From NCBI RefSeq assembly GCF_000348785.1, contig NC_020520.1, forward strand, positions 1,426,001 through 1,490,000: a stretch of 64,000 bases of DNA. Reading direction: 5' to 3'. Below the pieces are notes generated by a model. That model ran no database searches, was not told the DNA's origin, and saw only the letters and a list, made by a program, of their open reading frames with translations. The translations under genes were made by a program, and so were the position numbers. Shown here in pieces: positions 53,333 through 62,572 of the stretch; within the stretch, counting starts at the first letter, position 1; each line of letters opens with the position of its first letter. This DNA is from Ilumatobacter coccineus YM16-304. GTDB lineage: Bacteria > Actinomycetota > Acidimicrobiia > Acidimicrobiales > Ilumatobacteraceae.

Positions 53333-54046
53333 ATGAGCCGACTGTTCGAAGAACTCGACCGACAGGCGACGGCGATCGGCGAGATCAGTCTTCGCCGTCG
53401 GCTCGAACCGACGCTGCAGATCGATGTGTTCGAGGTGAAGATCGGCGAGGACGGACTCATGTCGAGCCTCATCACCGACGGCGAGGAGGCGGTGTCGACG
53501 CTGGGCCTGGCCGCCACGTCGAACGACGACCTCGATGTACTCGTCGGCGGTCTCGGCCTCGGCTACACCGCGCACACGGCGCTGCTCGACACCCGCGTGC
53601 GTTCGCTGCGCGTCGTCGACGCGCTGGCGCCGGTGATCGACTGGCACAACCGTCACCTCGCGCCGCTCAGCGAGTCGCTCGACACCGACGACCGGTGCGA
53701 GTTCGTGCTCGGTGACTTCTTCGATCTCGCCGCCCGAGGATTCCCGCTCGACGACGGAGCTCCGGCCACGTTCGATGCCGTGCTGCTCGACATCGACCAT
53801 TCGCCTCGGCATCTGCTCGACCCGAAGAACGCGGCGTTCTACGAACCGGCCGGCACTGAACTGCTGGTGCAGAGCATCAGGCCGGGCGGCGTGTACTCGC
53901 TCTGGTCGAACGACCCGCCCGACGACGAGTACCTCGCCGTGCTCACGTCGGCGTTCGACACGGCGGTCGCCGAGGTCGTGACGTTTCCCAACGTGCTGAC
54001 CGGCATCGACACCAGCAGCACGATCTACGTCGCCACTCGCGCCTGA
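53333..54046 (+). CDS. Spermidine-synthase-like methyltransferase-fold protein
   Basis: The 237-residue Rossmann-fold protein has the SAM-motif-like 'LDVLVGGLGLGYTAHTALLDTRVRSLRVVDALAPVIDWHN', a following acidic strand 'RCEFVLGDFFDLAARGF', and 'TFDAVLLDIDHSPRHLLDP'. It resembles the spermidine synthase superfamily but lacks the typical GG[DE]G and has no N-terminal beta domain. It may use SAM or decarboxylated SAM; the substrate is unknown. TAGTGT lies 10 nt before ATG 53333. It converges on the carboxypeptidase gene, with only 6 bases between. Confidence 0.78.
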   Translation: MSRLFEELDRQATAIGEISLRRRLEPTLQIDVFEVKIGEDGLMSSLITDGEEAVSTLGLAATSNDDLDVLVGGLGLGYTAHTALLDTRVRSLRVVDALAPVIDWHNRHLAPLSESLDTDDRCEFVLGDFFDLAARGFPLDDGAPATFDAVLLDIDHSPRHLLDPKNAAFYEPAGTELLVQSIRPGGVYSLWSNDPPDDEYLAVLTSAFDTAVAEVVTFPNVLTGIDTSSTIYVATRA

Positions 54047-54052
54047 CGGCGC

Positions 54053-55057
54053 TCAGCCTTCGGTGGCGATGGTCAGCACGGCGGTGCTGTGCTGCTCGAC
54101 CTGCTCGGGGGAGAGGTCACCACCGGGAAGCTCGACGATGAACGGCACGGCCTCCTGCTCGCTCAGCTCGACCCGTGCCCAGGTGGCAGCGATGCCGGTG
54201 AACACACCGCCACCCGAGCAGCACTCGGCGAGCGGCAGCCCGGTGAGCTCGGCGTAGCGACTGCGGATGCGACCCTGTCGACCGGTCGACGGAATGATCA
54301 GGTTGGCGTCTTGGTGATACCAGATCGCGATGTCGGGCGCGAGTTGCGAGATGAACGCGACCATCGCCTGGGTCTCGGGTTCGCTGGCGGGGCCGGTACC
54401 GGCGTACTGGCTCACGCCGGGCTGACCGATGGGTCCCCATTCGTGCGGGAAGTTGCGATTGAGATCGACCTGGTTCGCGTTCTGCCGGATCTGCGCCGCC
54501 TGGCCATCGGGGTTCATCGACTCCACCAGCCACAGTTCGACGTCGTCGGGGACGGTGCCGAGGATCGACCGGCGGCGGAGTTCGTCGATCACGGCCACGC
54601 CGGCGTCCTCGTTGCCGTGGATCACACCGATCACCAGCACTCGGCGCCCGCCGATGGTGCCGTGGCGCTCGGCGATGATCGGGCGCCCTTCGACCGACGT
54701 GCCGACCAGGACGTCGGTGGCGGTGAAGTCGAACGTCCCCGCCGCCGGACCGGGCTGCGGCGCGACCGTCGTGGTGGTGGTGGTCGTCGTCGGTGGGATC
54801 GTGGTCGTGGTCGTCGTGGTGGTGGTCGTCGTGGTGATGGTGGTGGTCGGTGGGACGGTCGTGGTGGTGGCCGGCGCGGGGAGGCTGGCGCGGCCTTCGC
54901 TCGGGGCGGGGGCGAAGACCTCGCCGGTCGTGGTTGCGGGCGTGGTGGCCGCCGACGACTCGACGGTCGGGGTGCTGATCGCGTCGCCGTCACCCGCTGA
55001 CGCGCACCCCGACACGAGCAGCGTCACCGTCATCAGTCCGAGGTGTCGTCGACGCAC
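54053..55057 (-). CDS. M14 zinc carboxypeptidase lipoprotein
   Basis: The 334-residue protein has a lipoprotein signal ('MTVTLLVSGCASAGD', Cys near residue 18). A Thr/Pro-rich linker includes runs of threonine to about residue 110, followed by an M14 carboxypeptidase-like domain. Metal ligands are His147 and Glu150 (VIHGNEDAG), 'NPDGQAAQIRQNANQVDLNRNFPHEW' holds the substrate-binding Arg/Asn region, a third His is in 'IWYHQDANL', and catalytic Glu is in 'PFIVELPGG'. It may trim murein peptides. GTG 55057 is supported by CAGACT on the minus strand 6 nt upstream. Confidence 0.87.
   Translation of the reverse strand: MRRRHLGLMTVTLLVSGCASAGDGDAISTPTVESSAATTPATTTGEVFAPAPSEGRASLPAPATTTTVPPTTTITTTTTTTTTTTTIPPTTTTTTTTVAPQPGPAAGTFDFTATDVLVGTSVEGRPIIAERHGTIGGRRVLVIGVIHGNEDAGVAVIDELRRRSILGTVPDDVELWLVESMNPDGQAAQIRQNANQVDLNRNFPHEWGPIGQPGVSQYAGTGPASEPETQAMVAFISQLAPDIAIWYHQDANLIIPSTGRQGRIRSRYAELTGLPLAECCSGGGVFTGIAATWARVELSEQEAVPFIVELPGGDLSPEQVEQHSTAVLTIATEG
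54765..54860 (-). repeat. Thr-codon low-complexity tract
   Basis: On the minus strand, ACC/ACG repeats encode two near-uninterrupted threonine runs in the linker of the carboxypeptidase lipoprotein. The motif resembles the tail of the gene at 21604-23490 and the linker at about 58660-58735. It may vary in length by slippage, and threonines in such stretches are often O-mannosylated in actinobacteria. Confidence 0.75.
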
Positions 55058-55127
55058 TCGGCCAGTCTGGCATCGCTCGGGGTGCGGGGGCTTCGTCTGA
55101 GCGCGACGGAATCTGAGAAAGTGGGGC

Positions 55128-56405
55128 ATGGCCATCGACTTCACCCTGTCTCCCGAACTCGAAGCGTTGCGGATGCGGATTCGCGCGTTCGTCGACGACG
55201 TGATCAAACCGGGCGAACGCGAGTTGGAAGGCGGGGGAGACGGTGAACCGCTTGCCGGTCGCGATCGGCTGCGTGCGCTCTTCGGAATGCGCAAGCAGGC
55301 GAAGGAGGCAGGGATCTGGTTGCCGCACATGCCCGAGGAGTGGGGCGGCATGGGCCTCGGTCACGTGGAGTTGGCGATGGTGCAGGCCGAGGCGGCCAAG
55401 TCGTACTACGGGCCGTGGGTCTTCAACTGCCAGGCGCCCGACGAGGGCAACATGCACACGCTGTTGCACTGGGGGACCGACGCGCAGAAGGAGAAGTACC
55501 TGAAGCCGCTGTGCGAAGGCAACACCCGCGGGTCGTGCTTCGCCATGACCGAGCCGGAGGTCGCCGGGTCCGATCCGACGCTCATCCAGACTCGCGCCTA
55601 CCAAGACGGTGATGAATGGGTGATCAACGGTCACAAGTGGTTCATCTCGGGCGCCCGGCGCGCCGAGTTCGCGATTCTCGTCTGCCGCACCGAGGACAAC
55701 CCCGACATTCCGCAGGCGGCGAACTCCGCGTTCATCATCGACCTGCCCTCGGAAGGGTGGAACGACGTGCGCGAGGTCGAGACGATGCACGGCGGCACCG
55801 GCCACTCCGAGATCCTGATCGAAGACCTCCGCGTGCACAACGACCAGATGCTCGGCGGCCGTGGACAGGGCCACCTGCTCGGCCAGTACCGGCTCGGACC
55901 CGCCCGACTGGCGCACTGCATGCGCTGGATCGCGCAGGCCGAGACGGCACTCGACATGATGGTCGACCGCTCGCTCAACCGGTTCTCGCACGGCTCACTC
56001 CTCGCCGAGAAGCAGGGTATCCAGTGGATGATCGCCGACTCGTCGATGGAGCTGTACCAGGCGAAGCTGATGGTGTTGCACGCGGCGTCGAAGATCGACG
56101 CCGCCCACAAGCAGGGTGACGACACCCCGGCCGACGAGAGGGTCGACTTCAAGGGCGAGGTGTCGATGGCGAAGCACTTCGTGGCGAACATGCTCGGACG
56201 CGTGATCGACCGGGCGATCCAAGTCCACGGAGCGCTCGGCTACTCGACCGACACGCCGCTCGCCCACATGTACCAGCACGCTCGCTGGGCTCGCTTCGCC
56301 GACGGCGCCGACGAGGTGCACCAGATGCGCATCGCGCAGCGCACGATCGCCGCGTACACCGACCACAAGTCGACTCGCCGCGCCACGGGCGACCTGCCGA
56401 TCTGA
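55128..56405 (+). CDS. Acyl-CoA dehydrogenase (FadE-like)
   Basis: The 425-residue enzyme has 'LPHMPEEWGGMGLGHVELAMVQAEAAKS', 'CFAMTEPEVAGSDPTLIQTRA', 'WVINGHKWFISGARRAEFAILVCRT', and the late 'MLGRVIDRAIQVHGALGYSTDTPLAHMYQHARWARFADGADEVHQMRIAQRTI'. The final block matches the actinobacterial FadE/aminoglycoside-type ACAD group, where the catalytic carboxylate sits near 'DGADEVHQ'. The stop overlaps the start of thuA (TGATG), an unusual partner. It is the third acyl-CoA dehydrogenase in the window. Confidence 0.9.
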   Translation: MAIDFTLSPELEALRMRIRAFVDDVIKPGERELEGGGDGEPLAGRDRLRALFGMRKQAKEAGIWLPHMPEEWGGMGLGHVELAMVQAEAAKSYYGPWVFNCQAPDEGNMHTLLHWGTDAQKEKYLKPLCEGNTRGSCFAMTEPEVAGSDPTLIQTRAYQDGDEWVINGHKWFISGARRAEFAILVCRTEDNPDIPQAANSAFIIDLPSEGWNDVREVETMHGGTGHSEILIEDLRVHNDQMLGGRGQGHLLGQYRLGPARLAHCMRWIAQAETALDMMVDRSLNRFSHGSLLAEKQGIQWMIADSSMELYQAKLMVLHAASKIDAAHKQGDDTPADERVDFKGEVSMAKHFVANMLGRVIDRAIQVHGALGYSTDTPLAHMYQHARWARFADGADEVHQMRIAQRTIAAYTDHKSTRRATGDLPI

Positions 56406-57187
56406 TGAGCGTCCTGGTGGTCACTGGCGGGCATCCGTTCCAGGCGGGCCCGTGGGTCGAACTGTGGGACGCGGTGGCGGCCGACGGGGGTTTCGACGTC
56501 GAGCACGTTCCGCAGCCCGACGCACTCGACCGGATCACGCCCGGCGCAGAGCACATCGATGCCGTCGTGTTCTACGACATGCCGGGGCTGACCTTCACCG
56601 GCGACCCGTCGGCGCCGCTCGAACTCACGGCGCCACCCGGCGGCTTTCTCGACGGTCTGCGCCAGATGTTGCGCGACGGCATCGGCATGGTGTTCATGCA
56701 CCACGCGGTGGCGAGTTGGCCGGCGAGCGAGGAGTTCGCCGAACTCGTGGGCGGACGGTTCCACTATCAGCCGGGCTCGCTGCGCGGCACGGCGTACCCC
56801 GACTCGGGCTACGCGTTCGACATCACCCACACCGTCGAGGTGCTCGACGCCGAGCATCCGATCTGTGCCGGTCTACCGGCGTCGTTCGAACTGACCGACG
56901 AGCTGTATCGCTTCCCGGTGTTCGACGACTCGGTCACGCCGCTCATGCGCACCACGTACGACGTCGACGGACCCGGCTTCTACTCCGCCGACCTGGCGAT
57001 CCGTGGTGAGCGCAACAGCGATCGCGGCTGGTCGCATCCGCCGGGCAGCGATCTCGTCGCGTGGACCCGCGACGTCGAGGGCGGCCGGTTGGCATATCTG
57101 CAGTTCGGCGACGGACCGGTCACCTATGCCGACCCGACCTTCCGCACCGTGCTCGGCAACGCGGTGGCGTGGGCCGTCAGCGGTTGA
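56405..57187 (+). CDS. ThuA-like protein (trehalose-utilisation family)
   Basis: The 260-residue protein has a class I glutamine-amidotransferase-like fold of the ThuA family: 'VLVVTGGHPFQAGPWVELWDAV', 'MLRDGIGMVFMHHAVASWPASEEFAELVGGRFHYQPG' and 'FELTDELYRFPVFDDSVTPL', ending with 'FRTVLGNAVAWAV'. The nucleophilic Cys of GATases is absent, as in other ThuA proteins, which relate to sugar-keto metabolism. Its ATG shares a base with the upstream stop. Its 3' end overlaps the convergent DUF2237 gene by 11 bp. Confidence 0.83.
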   Translation: MSVLVVTGGHPFQAGPWVELWDAVAADGGFDVEHVPQPDALDRITPGAEHIDAVVFYDMPGLTFTGDPSAPLELTAPPGGFLDGLRQMLRDGIGMVFMHHAVASWPASEEFAELVGGRFHYQPGSLRGTAYPDSGYAFDITHTVEVLDAEHPICAGLPASFELTDELYRFPVFDDSVTPLMRTTYDVDGPGFYSADLAIRGERNSDRGWSHPPGSDLVAWTRDVEGGRLAYLQFGDGPVTYADPTFRTVLGNAVAWAVSG

Positions 57188-57542
57188 CGGCGTGACGGCG
57201 TAGGTCGGCGAGGTCGACGTACTCGAGCGTCGACACGTGCGTCGACTCGAGGATCACGTCGCACGCGTGGCCGGCGTCGAACGCTTCTTTCCAACGCATC
57301 GCACACAGGCACCACTGGTCGCCAGCCTGCAGCCCGGCGAATCCGTACTGCGGCATCGGCGTCGACAGGTCGTTGCCGTGCTCCTTCGAGAACGCCAGGA
57401 ACTCGTCGGTCACTCGACAACACACGGTGTGCATGCCGGGGTCGTCGCCACGGTTCTCGCAGCAACCGGTGCGGTAGTAGCCGGTCATCGGGTCGTACGA
57501 GCACGGCATGAGGTCTTCGCGGAGGACGTTCATCTGCTGCAT
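57177..57542 (-). CDS. DUF2237-family protein
   Basis: The 121-residue protein matches DUF2237: 'NVLREDLMPCSYDPMTGYYRTGCCENRGDDPGMHTVCCRVTDEFLAFSKEHGNDLSTPMPQYGFAGLQAGDQWCLCAMRWKEA' (motifs, not continuous identity). Cysteines at PCSYD, GCCEN, VCC and WCLC suggest a metal site. Family members are small, cytoplasmic and of unknown function. It lies convergent to ThuA with coding overlap. It ends before the big metalloprotease on the same strand. Confidence 0.85.
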   Translation of the reverse strand: MQQMNVLREDLMPCSYDPMTGYYRTGCCENRGDDPGMHTVCCRVTDEFLAFSKEHGNDLSTPMPQYGFAGLQAGDQWCLCAMRWKEAFDAGHACDVILESTHVSTLEYVDLADLRRHAVNR

Positions 57543-57558
57543 GGCGTCATGATGCCAC

Positions 57559-60153
57559 TCAGACCCACCAACCGTTGAGGTCGACGACGAGGTTGCCGCC
57601 CGCCTGGTGGAAGAGGCACGAGCGTTGGCCCGGGTTGAGCGGTGCGAGCGCTCCGTTCGCCGTGACCTGCCCGGCGACCGGGTTGAGTGCCGAACTCGTG
57701 CTCAGCGATCCGCAGTTCCACGACGTGATGAAGCCACTTCGGGGGTGTCCGGCCGACGCGATGTTGATGCTCGCCGCGACCGGGGTGACCCCGTCGGCGG
57801 GGGTGGGTACTTCGAAGCTGGTGCTCGAACCAGGCGTGAGCGCGGCGGAGGCTCGCGTGTCGAGGAGGCGCACCGGCTCGGCCGGGAGGTAGGTGTACCC
57901 GTCGTCGCCGAACTCGCCGGTCAGGTCGATGATGACGTCGACAGCGGTGCTCGCCTGGACGCACAGGGTCTGGTCGGCGCCGAGTGCGAAGATCCCGTTG
58001 TTGCCGCGGGTCTCGCCGGTGGAGAAGTTCAGCGACGCTGTGACGTCGCGGGCTGCGCAGTTGTCGATGCTCAGGTAGCCACCGGTCGCCGGTCCGACGG
58101 CGGTGACGTTGACCGAGATCGCCGTGGTGTCGTGGGCGACGTCGCCATCGAGCGAGACGACGGCGATCTCACCGGCGTCGAGCCGACGTGGGATGTCGTC
58201 ACCGATGCGGGTGTCGACGATGCGCCGGACCGTGGTGTCGCTCAGCTCGGCTGCACCCGACGGCCCGATCGCTCCGGTCACGTCGAGCACCACGTGCGTC
58301 GACGCCGACGAGTAGATGCAGATGCTGCCGTCGTCCGACAGCGTCGCGATCGTCGAGTTGGCGATGTTGCTGCCGGCGACGTAGTTGAGCGACGAGGTCC
58401 GCTCGTCCACCGACACGTCGGTGCACGGGGTGACGCTGAGGTAGCCGTTGCCACTCGGGCGCACGGCGACGACGTTGACGACGGCGGCGCGAGTGTCGGA
58501 CGAGATGCCGTTCACGCCGGCGAGCGGAATGCGGATGTTCTCGCCCGCCTCGATGCGGTCGCTCACCGCGCCGGGCGAACGCGTGTCGAGCAGGCGGACC
58601 GGATCGATCGCCGCGAGCCGGTTGGCGTCGGCTTCGGCCGGCGGCGGGGGTGTCGTCGGCACCGTCGTCGTCGGAGCGACCGTCGTGGGGGTCGTCGTCG
58701 GGGTGGTGGTCGTCGGTGCGGTGGTGGTGGGGGTGACGGCCGGCACGTCGTCGGGTGCATCGACACTGAGCACGTACTGGCCCATCGAGCCGTAGGCCGG
58801 GAAGTCGTCGCCATCGACCGCGGGGTCGTCCCAGCCGATGCTGCGGACGTCGACGGTGTACGTCCCGGGGGCGAGTCCGTCGACGTGATGAGCCCACTCG
58901 GTCGGGTCGTCGGGGGTGACGAGCGTCGACGTGCCGGCGCCGACGTCGGTGACGACGAGCTCGGCGAGCAGGTTGCCCCACGCGTGTGTCTTCGAGAGGG
59001 CGACGTCGACGGGGCCTTCGGTGACCACGAGCTGGTACGAGTCGACCGCCCCGCCATCCGACAGCGTTGCCACCACGGTCGTGTCGCCGGGGCCGAGACT
59101 CGCCGACGAGGTGGTCGATCCGGTCCCGCGCCCGTGGAGGTGGGCATCGATGACGGCGATGTCGTCTTCGGGCTGGTTGGCGTTGGGGTAGTCACCCTTC
59201 GACCACTGGGTGATCGCCTTGTCGTAGCCGACGCCCATGATCGGAGCCCACTCGCTGTCGCGATGGCCGCCGAAGTACGGGGTGCCGTCGTTGGTGCTGT
59301 CGTGCGGGTCGGAGTCGTGCGCTCCGTCGTGACTGAGCCCCAGGTTGTGGCCGACCTCGTGGGACGCGGCTTCGGCGACGAGCTTCGGGGAGCCGCCGTA
59401 CACGAGGCCGGCGTACTCGGGCAGATTGTCGGAGAACACGAAGGCCGGCGAGTAGTAGCGCTGGCCGATGGTACCGATGTAGGCGACCCCGCCCGATCCG
59501 CCGTACCAGTCGCTGTCGTGGGTGATGACGACGTGGGCGCCGTATCGCGTGTCGACCGATCGGTCGACCGAGTAGAGGGCGGCGTCGCCGGGATCTTCGG
59601 TGGTGACGTCGACCGGCCAGGGAGCGAAGTCGTCGGCGACGCGCTGCCAGATCTCGAAGATCCCGTCGAGTTCGCGCTGGGTGAACCCGTCGATCTCGTG
59701 GCCGACGATCTCACGCGAGTACTCGCCGAGTACGAGGGTCGAGCCGGGCTCGTCGTTCCAGGCGGTGCCCTGGGCGACGTGACCGTCGAAGTCGAGGAAG
59801 ATGACCTTCTCGGCGCCCGGGTTGGAGTGGAGGCTGAAGGCGTGCTCTCGGTCGATCGTCGAGCCGGCGTCGCCGCGTGACGGTCCGTCGCCGATGTCGA
59901 TGTCGATGTCGGGGAGGAGGCGGGGTGCCGCCGGGGGCTCGCTGACGAGCACGGCACCCTTCACGAATTCGAAGTCGTCGTCCGACAGGAGGAGTTCGAT
60001 CTCGGCGTCGGTCGGGAGCAACGAGTCGACCCACGGGACGTCGATTTCGATCACGTTGGGTGGCGTGACGCTCGCCACAGTGGTCGAGACGGAGGTGAGG
60101 GTGGCGCAGGCTGTCGAGAAGCCAACGATCAGAGTGCGGAAGACGATGGCCAT
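57559..60153 (-). CDS. Secreted zinc metalloprotease with three LLDTR repeats
   Basis: The 864-residue protein has a signal peptide (about residues 1-30) and a metzincin-like catalytic domain with zinc motif HEVGHNLGLSH at 265-275 (HExxHxxGxxH). A pre/prodomain with 'IFLDFDGHVAQGTAWND' precedes it, and a Met-turn 'PIMGVGYDK' follows. A C-terminal beta-sandwich-like region and a Thr/Pro-rich linker then lead to three repeats of about 115 residues, each ending 'DVTGAIG', 'DLTGEFG' or 'DLNGWWV' and each holding paired Cys. It probably digests extracellular protein. It is divergent from gltX. Confidence 0.88.
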   Translation of the reverse strand: MAIVFRTLIVGFSTACATLTSVSTTVASVTPPNVIEIDVPWVDSLLPTDAEIELLLSDDDFEFVKGAVLVSEPPAAPRLLPDIDIDIGDGPSRGDAGSTIDREHAFSLHSNPGAEKVIFLDFDGHVAQGTAWNDEPGSTLVLGEYSREIVGHEIDGFTQRELDGIFEIWQRVADDFAPWPVDVTTEDPGDAALYSVDRSVDTRYGAHVVITHDSDWYGGSGGVAYIGTIGQRYYSPAFVFSDNLPEYAGLVYGGSPKLVAEAASHEVGHNLGLSHDGAHDSDPHDSTNDGTPYFGGHRDSEWAPIMGVGYDKAITQWSKGDYPNANQPEDDIAVIDAHLHGRGTGSTTSSASLGPGDTTVVATLSDGGAVDSYQLVVTEGPVDVALSKTHAWGNLLAELVVTDVGAGTSTLVTPDDPTEWAHHVDGLAPGTYTVDVRSIGWDDPAVDGDDFPAYGSMGQYVLSVDAPDDVPAVTPTTTAPTTTTPTTTPTTVAPTTTVPTTPPPPAEADANRLAAIDPVRLLDTRSPGAVSDRIEAGENIRIPLAGVNGISSDTRAAVVNVVAVRPSGNGYLSVTPCTDVSVDERTSSLNYVAGSNIANSTIATLSDDGSICIYSSASTHVVLDVTGAIGPSGAAELSDTTVRRIVDTRIGDDIPRRLDAGEIAVVSLDGDVAHDTTAISVNVTAVGPATGGYLSIDNCAARDVTASLNFSTGETRGNNGIFALGADQTLCVQASTAVDVIIDLTGEFGDDGYTYLPAEPVRLLDTRASAALTPGSSTSFEVPTPADGVTPVAASINIASAGHPRSGFITSWNCGSLSTSSALNPVAGQVTANGALAPLNPGQRSCLFHQAGGNLVVDLNGWWV
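58660..58735 (-). repeat. Thr/Pro-codon low-complexity linker
   Basis: On the minus strand this stretch encodes threonine/proline repeats such as 'PTTTAPTTTTPTTTPTT' between the catalytic region and the three LLDTR repeats of the metalloprotease. It is the third such tract among the exported proteins of the window. Confidence 0.72.
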
Positions 60154-60285
60154 AATCGGTACTCACACCGCATCGGTCCCGATTCGGAGGCGCTTGACCC
60201 ACAGGGAAAAGGTTGAAGGGTTCTTGAGGAAGTCCGCTGCGCTCCGCGGCCGTCGAGCCGGGCCGACGGATAGCGTCTGAGCACG

Positions 60286-61719
60286 ATGACTACTGGCCCG
60301 CGCTTCCGATTCGCCCCGTCACCCACCGGCATGTTCCACGTCGGCGGTGCCCGCTCGGCACTGCACAACTGGGCGCTGGCCCGCCAGAGCGGCGGCACGT
60401 TCGTCCTCCGGATCGAAGACACCGACGAAGCGCGGAACAACCCGGAGTGGACCCAGGGCATCATCGACGCGCTCGCCTGGCTCGGCATCTCGGCCGACGA
60501 TCCACACTTCGAAGGCCCTCACTTCCAGAGCGCCAACGCCGAGTTGCACGTCGCGGCCGCGCAGCGCCTGTACGAGTCGGGGGCCGCCTACTACTGCGAC
60601 CTCACCGGCCAGGAGGTCCAAGACCGGGCGAAGGAGCTCGGCATCACCGGCTACGACGGCTACTCGCGTGATCGCGGCCTCGAGCCCGCACCCGGGCGCG
60701 TGCTGCGATTCAGGGTTCCCGAGGGGTCGACCGTCGTCGACGACGCCGTCCGCGGACAGGTCACCTTCGACAACTCGACGATCGAGGACTTCGTGCTGCT
60801 GCGCGGCAACGGGTCGCCGATGTTCCTGCTCGCCAACGTCGTCGACGACATCGAGATGAAGATCACCAACGTCGTGCGCGGCGAGGAGCACCTTCCGAAC
60901 ACGCCCAAACAGCAGATGCTGTGGAATGCCCTCGGCGTCGACCCGCCGGTGTGGGCGCACATCCCGGTGCTGGTCAACGAACAGCGCAAGAAGCTGTCGA
61001 AGCGGCGTGACAAGGTCGCCCTCGAGCAGTACCGAGACGAAGGCATCCTGGCCGATGCGATGGTCAACTACCTGATGACGCTCGGTTGGACGATGCCGGG
61101 CTCGGAGGAGGCCGGGTCCGAGATCTTCCCGTGGAGCGAGATGGAGGCGGCGTTCCGGCTCGACGACGTGACGCTGTCGCCGGCGTTCTTCGACGTGAAG
61201 AAGCTGATCTCGTTCAACAAGAACTACATCAAGAACATGGGCGTCGACGCGTTCTGCGAGGCGGTCGACGCCGACCTGCCCGCCGACTGGGACCGGGCTC
61301 GATTCCGCCAGATCGCGCCGCACATCATGGAGCGCCTCGAACGTCTCGGCGACGCTCCTGGCGTCGTCGACTTCTTGTTCCTGGGCGACGGCGTCGATCC
61401 CGAACTCGACGCCGACTCGTGGGCCAAGGCGATGAAACCCGAGTGGGCGGCGGCGCTCTTGAGCGACGTGACCGAGGCGTACGACGCGCTCGACGAGTCG
61501 GACTGGACCACCGACGCGCTCAAGTCGACGATCGAGTCGATCATGGAGCGCTACGAGATCAAGCTTGGCAAGGCGCAGGCTCCGGTTCGTGTCGCCACGA
61601 CCGGGCGCTCGGTCGGGCCGCCGTTGTTCGAAGCGCTCGAGGTCCTGGGCAAGTCGGAGACGATTCGGAGAATGCGGGGCGCGGTGACACGCGCGGTCGC
61701 TCCACCCGAAGCAGAATGA
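60286..61719 (+). CDS. gltX: Glutamyl-tRNA synthetase
   Basis: This 477-residue class I synthetase has the HIGH motif as HVGG in '[21 protein letters not shown]', '[10 protein letters not shown]', and the KMSKS motif as 'KLSKRRDK' starting at Lys236. The C-terminal anticodon-binding domain matches the usual length. The K-L-S-K-R variant is the common bacterial GluRS form. It would charge tRNA-Glu and, if no GlnRS is present, tRNA-Gln for later transamidation; genes for both tRNAs lie within 1.2 kb downstream. TAGCGT lies 9 nt before the ATG. Confidence 0.95.
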   Translation: MTTGPRFRFAPSPTGMFHVGGARSALHNWALARQSGGTFVLRIEDTDEARNNPEWTQGIIDALAWLGISADDPHFEGPHFQSANAELHVAAAQRLYESGAAYYCDLTGQEVQDRAKELGITGYDGYSRDRGLEPAPGRVLRFRVPEGSTVVDDAVRGQVTFDNSTIEDFVLLRGNGSPMFLLANVVDDIEMKITNVVRGEEHLPNTPKQQMLWNALGVDPPVWAHIPVLVNEQRKKLSKRRDKVALEQYRDEGILADAMVNYLMTLGWTMPGSEEAGSEIFPWSEMEAAFRLDDVTLSPAFFDVKKLISFNKNYIKNMGVDAFCEAVDADLPADWDRARFRQIAPHIMERLERLGDAPGVVDFLFLGDGVDPELDADSWAKAMKPEWAAALLSDVTEAYDALDESDWTTDALKSTIESIMERYEIKLGKAQAPVRVATTGRSVGPPLFEALEVLGKSETIRRMRGAVTRAVAPPEAE

Positions 61720-61725
61720 TGAGCC

Positions 61726-62565
61726 ATGTCATCGCCGTCGGAATCGGGAGCGCAGCGCCGACCCGGTGATCGCGGTTCGGCCGAGCTCCACGACGAGGTC
61801 GAGTCGCATCGCACGATCGGCGAGGTGTCGACCGTCGATCCGACGCCGTCGCACCCACCCGGGATTCCCCACGAGGTGCTCGACGCCGATGCGCATCGTG
61901 GCGATGGTTCCTACGATCACACGCCGTCGGGTTCGCTCGCCGTGGTGCGACGGCGTGTGTGGCTGCGGGTGCTGCAGGCGGGCTTCGCCCTGTTCGCTCT
62001 GTCGGTCGTCTACTACCTGATCTCGCTGTACCAGGTGTGGTCGGTGGGCCGCGCCGATCAGCAGCAACCGGTCGACGCCATCGTGGTCATGGGGGCCGCG
62101 CAGTACGACGGTCGTCCGTCGCCGCAGTTGGCGGCGCGACTCGATCACGTGGTCGAGCTGTGGCCCGAGGGGCTCGCCCCGCTCGTCGTGGTGACCGGGG
62201 GCAACATTCCCGGCGACCGGTTCACCGAAGCGTCCGCGTCTGCGGCGTACCTGATCGAACGGGGCGTGCCCGACGCGTCGATCCTGCGTGAAGACGAGGG
62301 TTCGAACTCCTTCGAGTCACTGGAGGCGACCGCAGCGATGCTGGCCGAGCGAGGCCTCGACGAAGTGTTGATCGTGACCGACCCGTACCACGCACTGCGC
62401 AGCCGAGAGACCGCCGAGGAGCTGGGACTGACCGCACGGGTGTCGTCGACCGACACCTCGGTGGTGGGAGGCAGCGATGCGGTCGGACGGCATCTCGAGG
62501 AAGCGGCGGGCGTGGCGATCGGCCGGATCATCGGCTTCGAACGGCTCGCCGATCTCGTCGACTGA
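61726..62565 (+). CDS. DUF218 / YdcF-SanA-like membrane protein
   Basis: The 279-residue protein has a cytoplasmic N-terminus of about 80 residues and one transmembrane segment ('VLQAGFALFALSVVYYLISLY', about 84-105). An extracytoplasmic DUF218 domain follows with 'DAIVVMGAAQYDGRPSPQLAARLDHVVELW', 'VVVTGGNIPGDRFTEASASAAYLIERGV' and 'LIVTDPYHALRSRETAEELG'. Such proteins are linked to cell-envelope integrity, but the reaction is unknown. It starts 6 bases after gltX and ends with a strong hairpin. Confidence 0.85.
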   Translation: MSSPSESGAQRRPGDRGSAELHDEVESHRTIGEVSTVDPTPSHPPGIPHEVLDADAHRGDGSYDHTPSGSLAVVRRRVWLRVLQAGFALFALSVVYYLISLYQVWSVGRADQQQPVDAIVVMGAAQYDGRPSPQLAARLDHVVELWPEGLAPLVVVTGGNIPGDRFTEASASAAYLIERGVPDASILREDEGSNSFESLEATAAMLAERGLDEVLIVTDPYHALRSRETAEELGLTARVSSTDTSVVGGSDAVGRHLEEAAGVAIGRIIGFERLADLVD

Positions 62566-62572
62566 AAACCCA

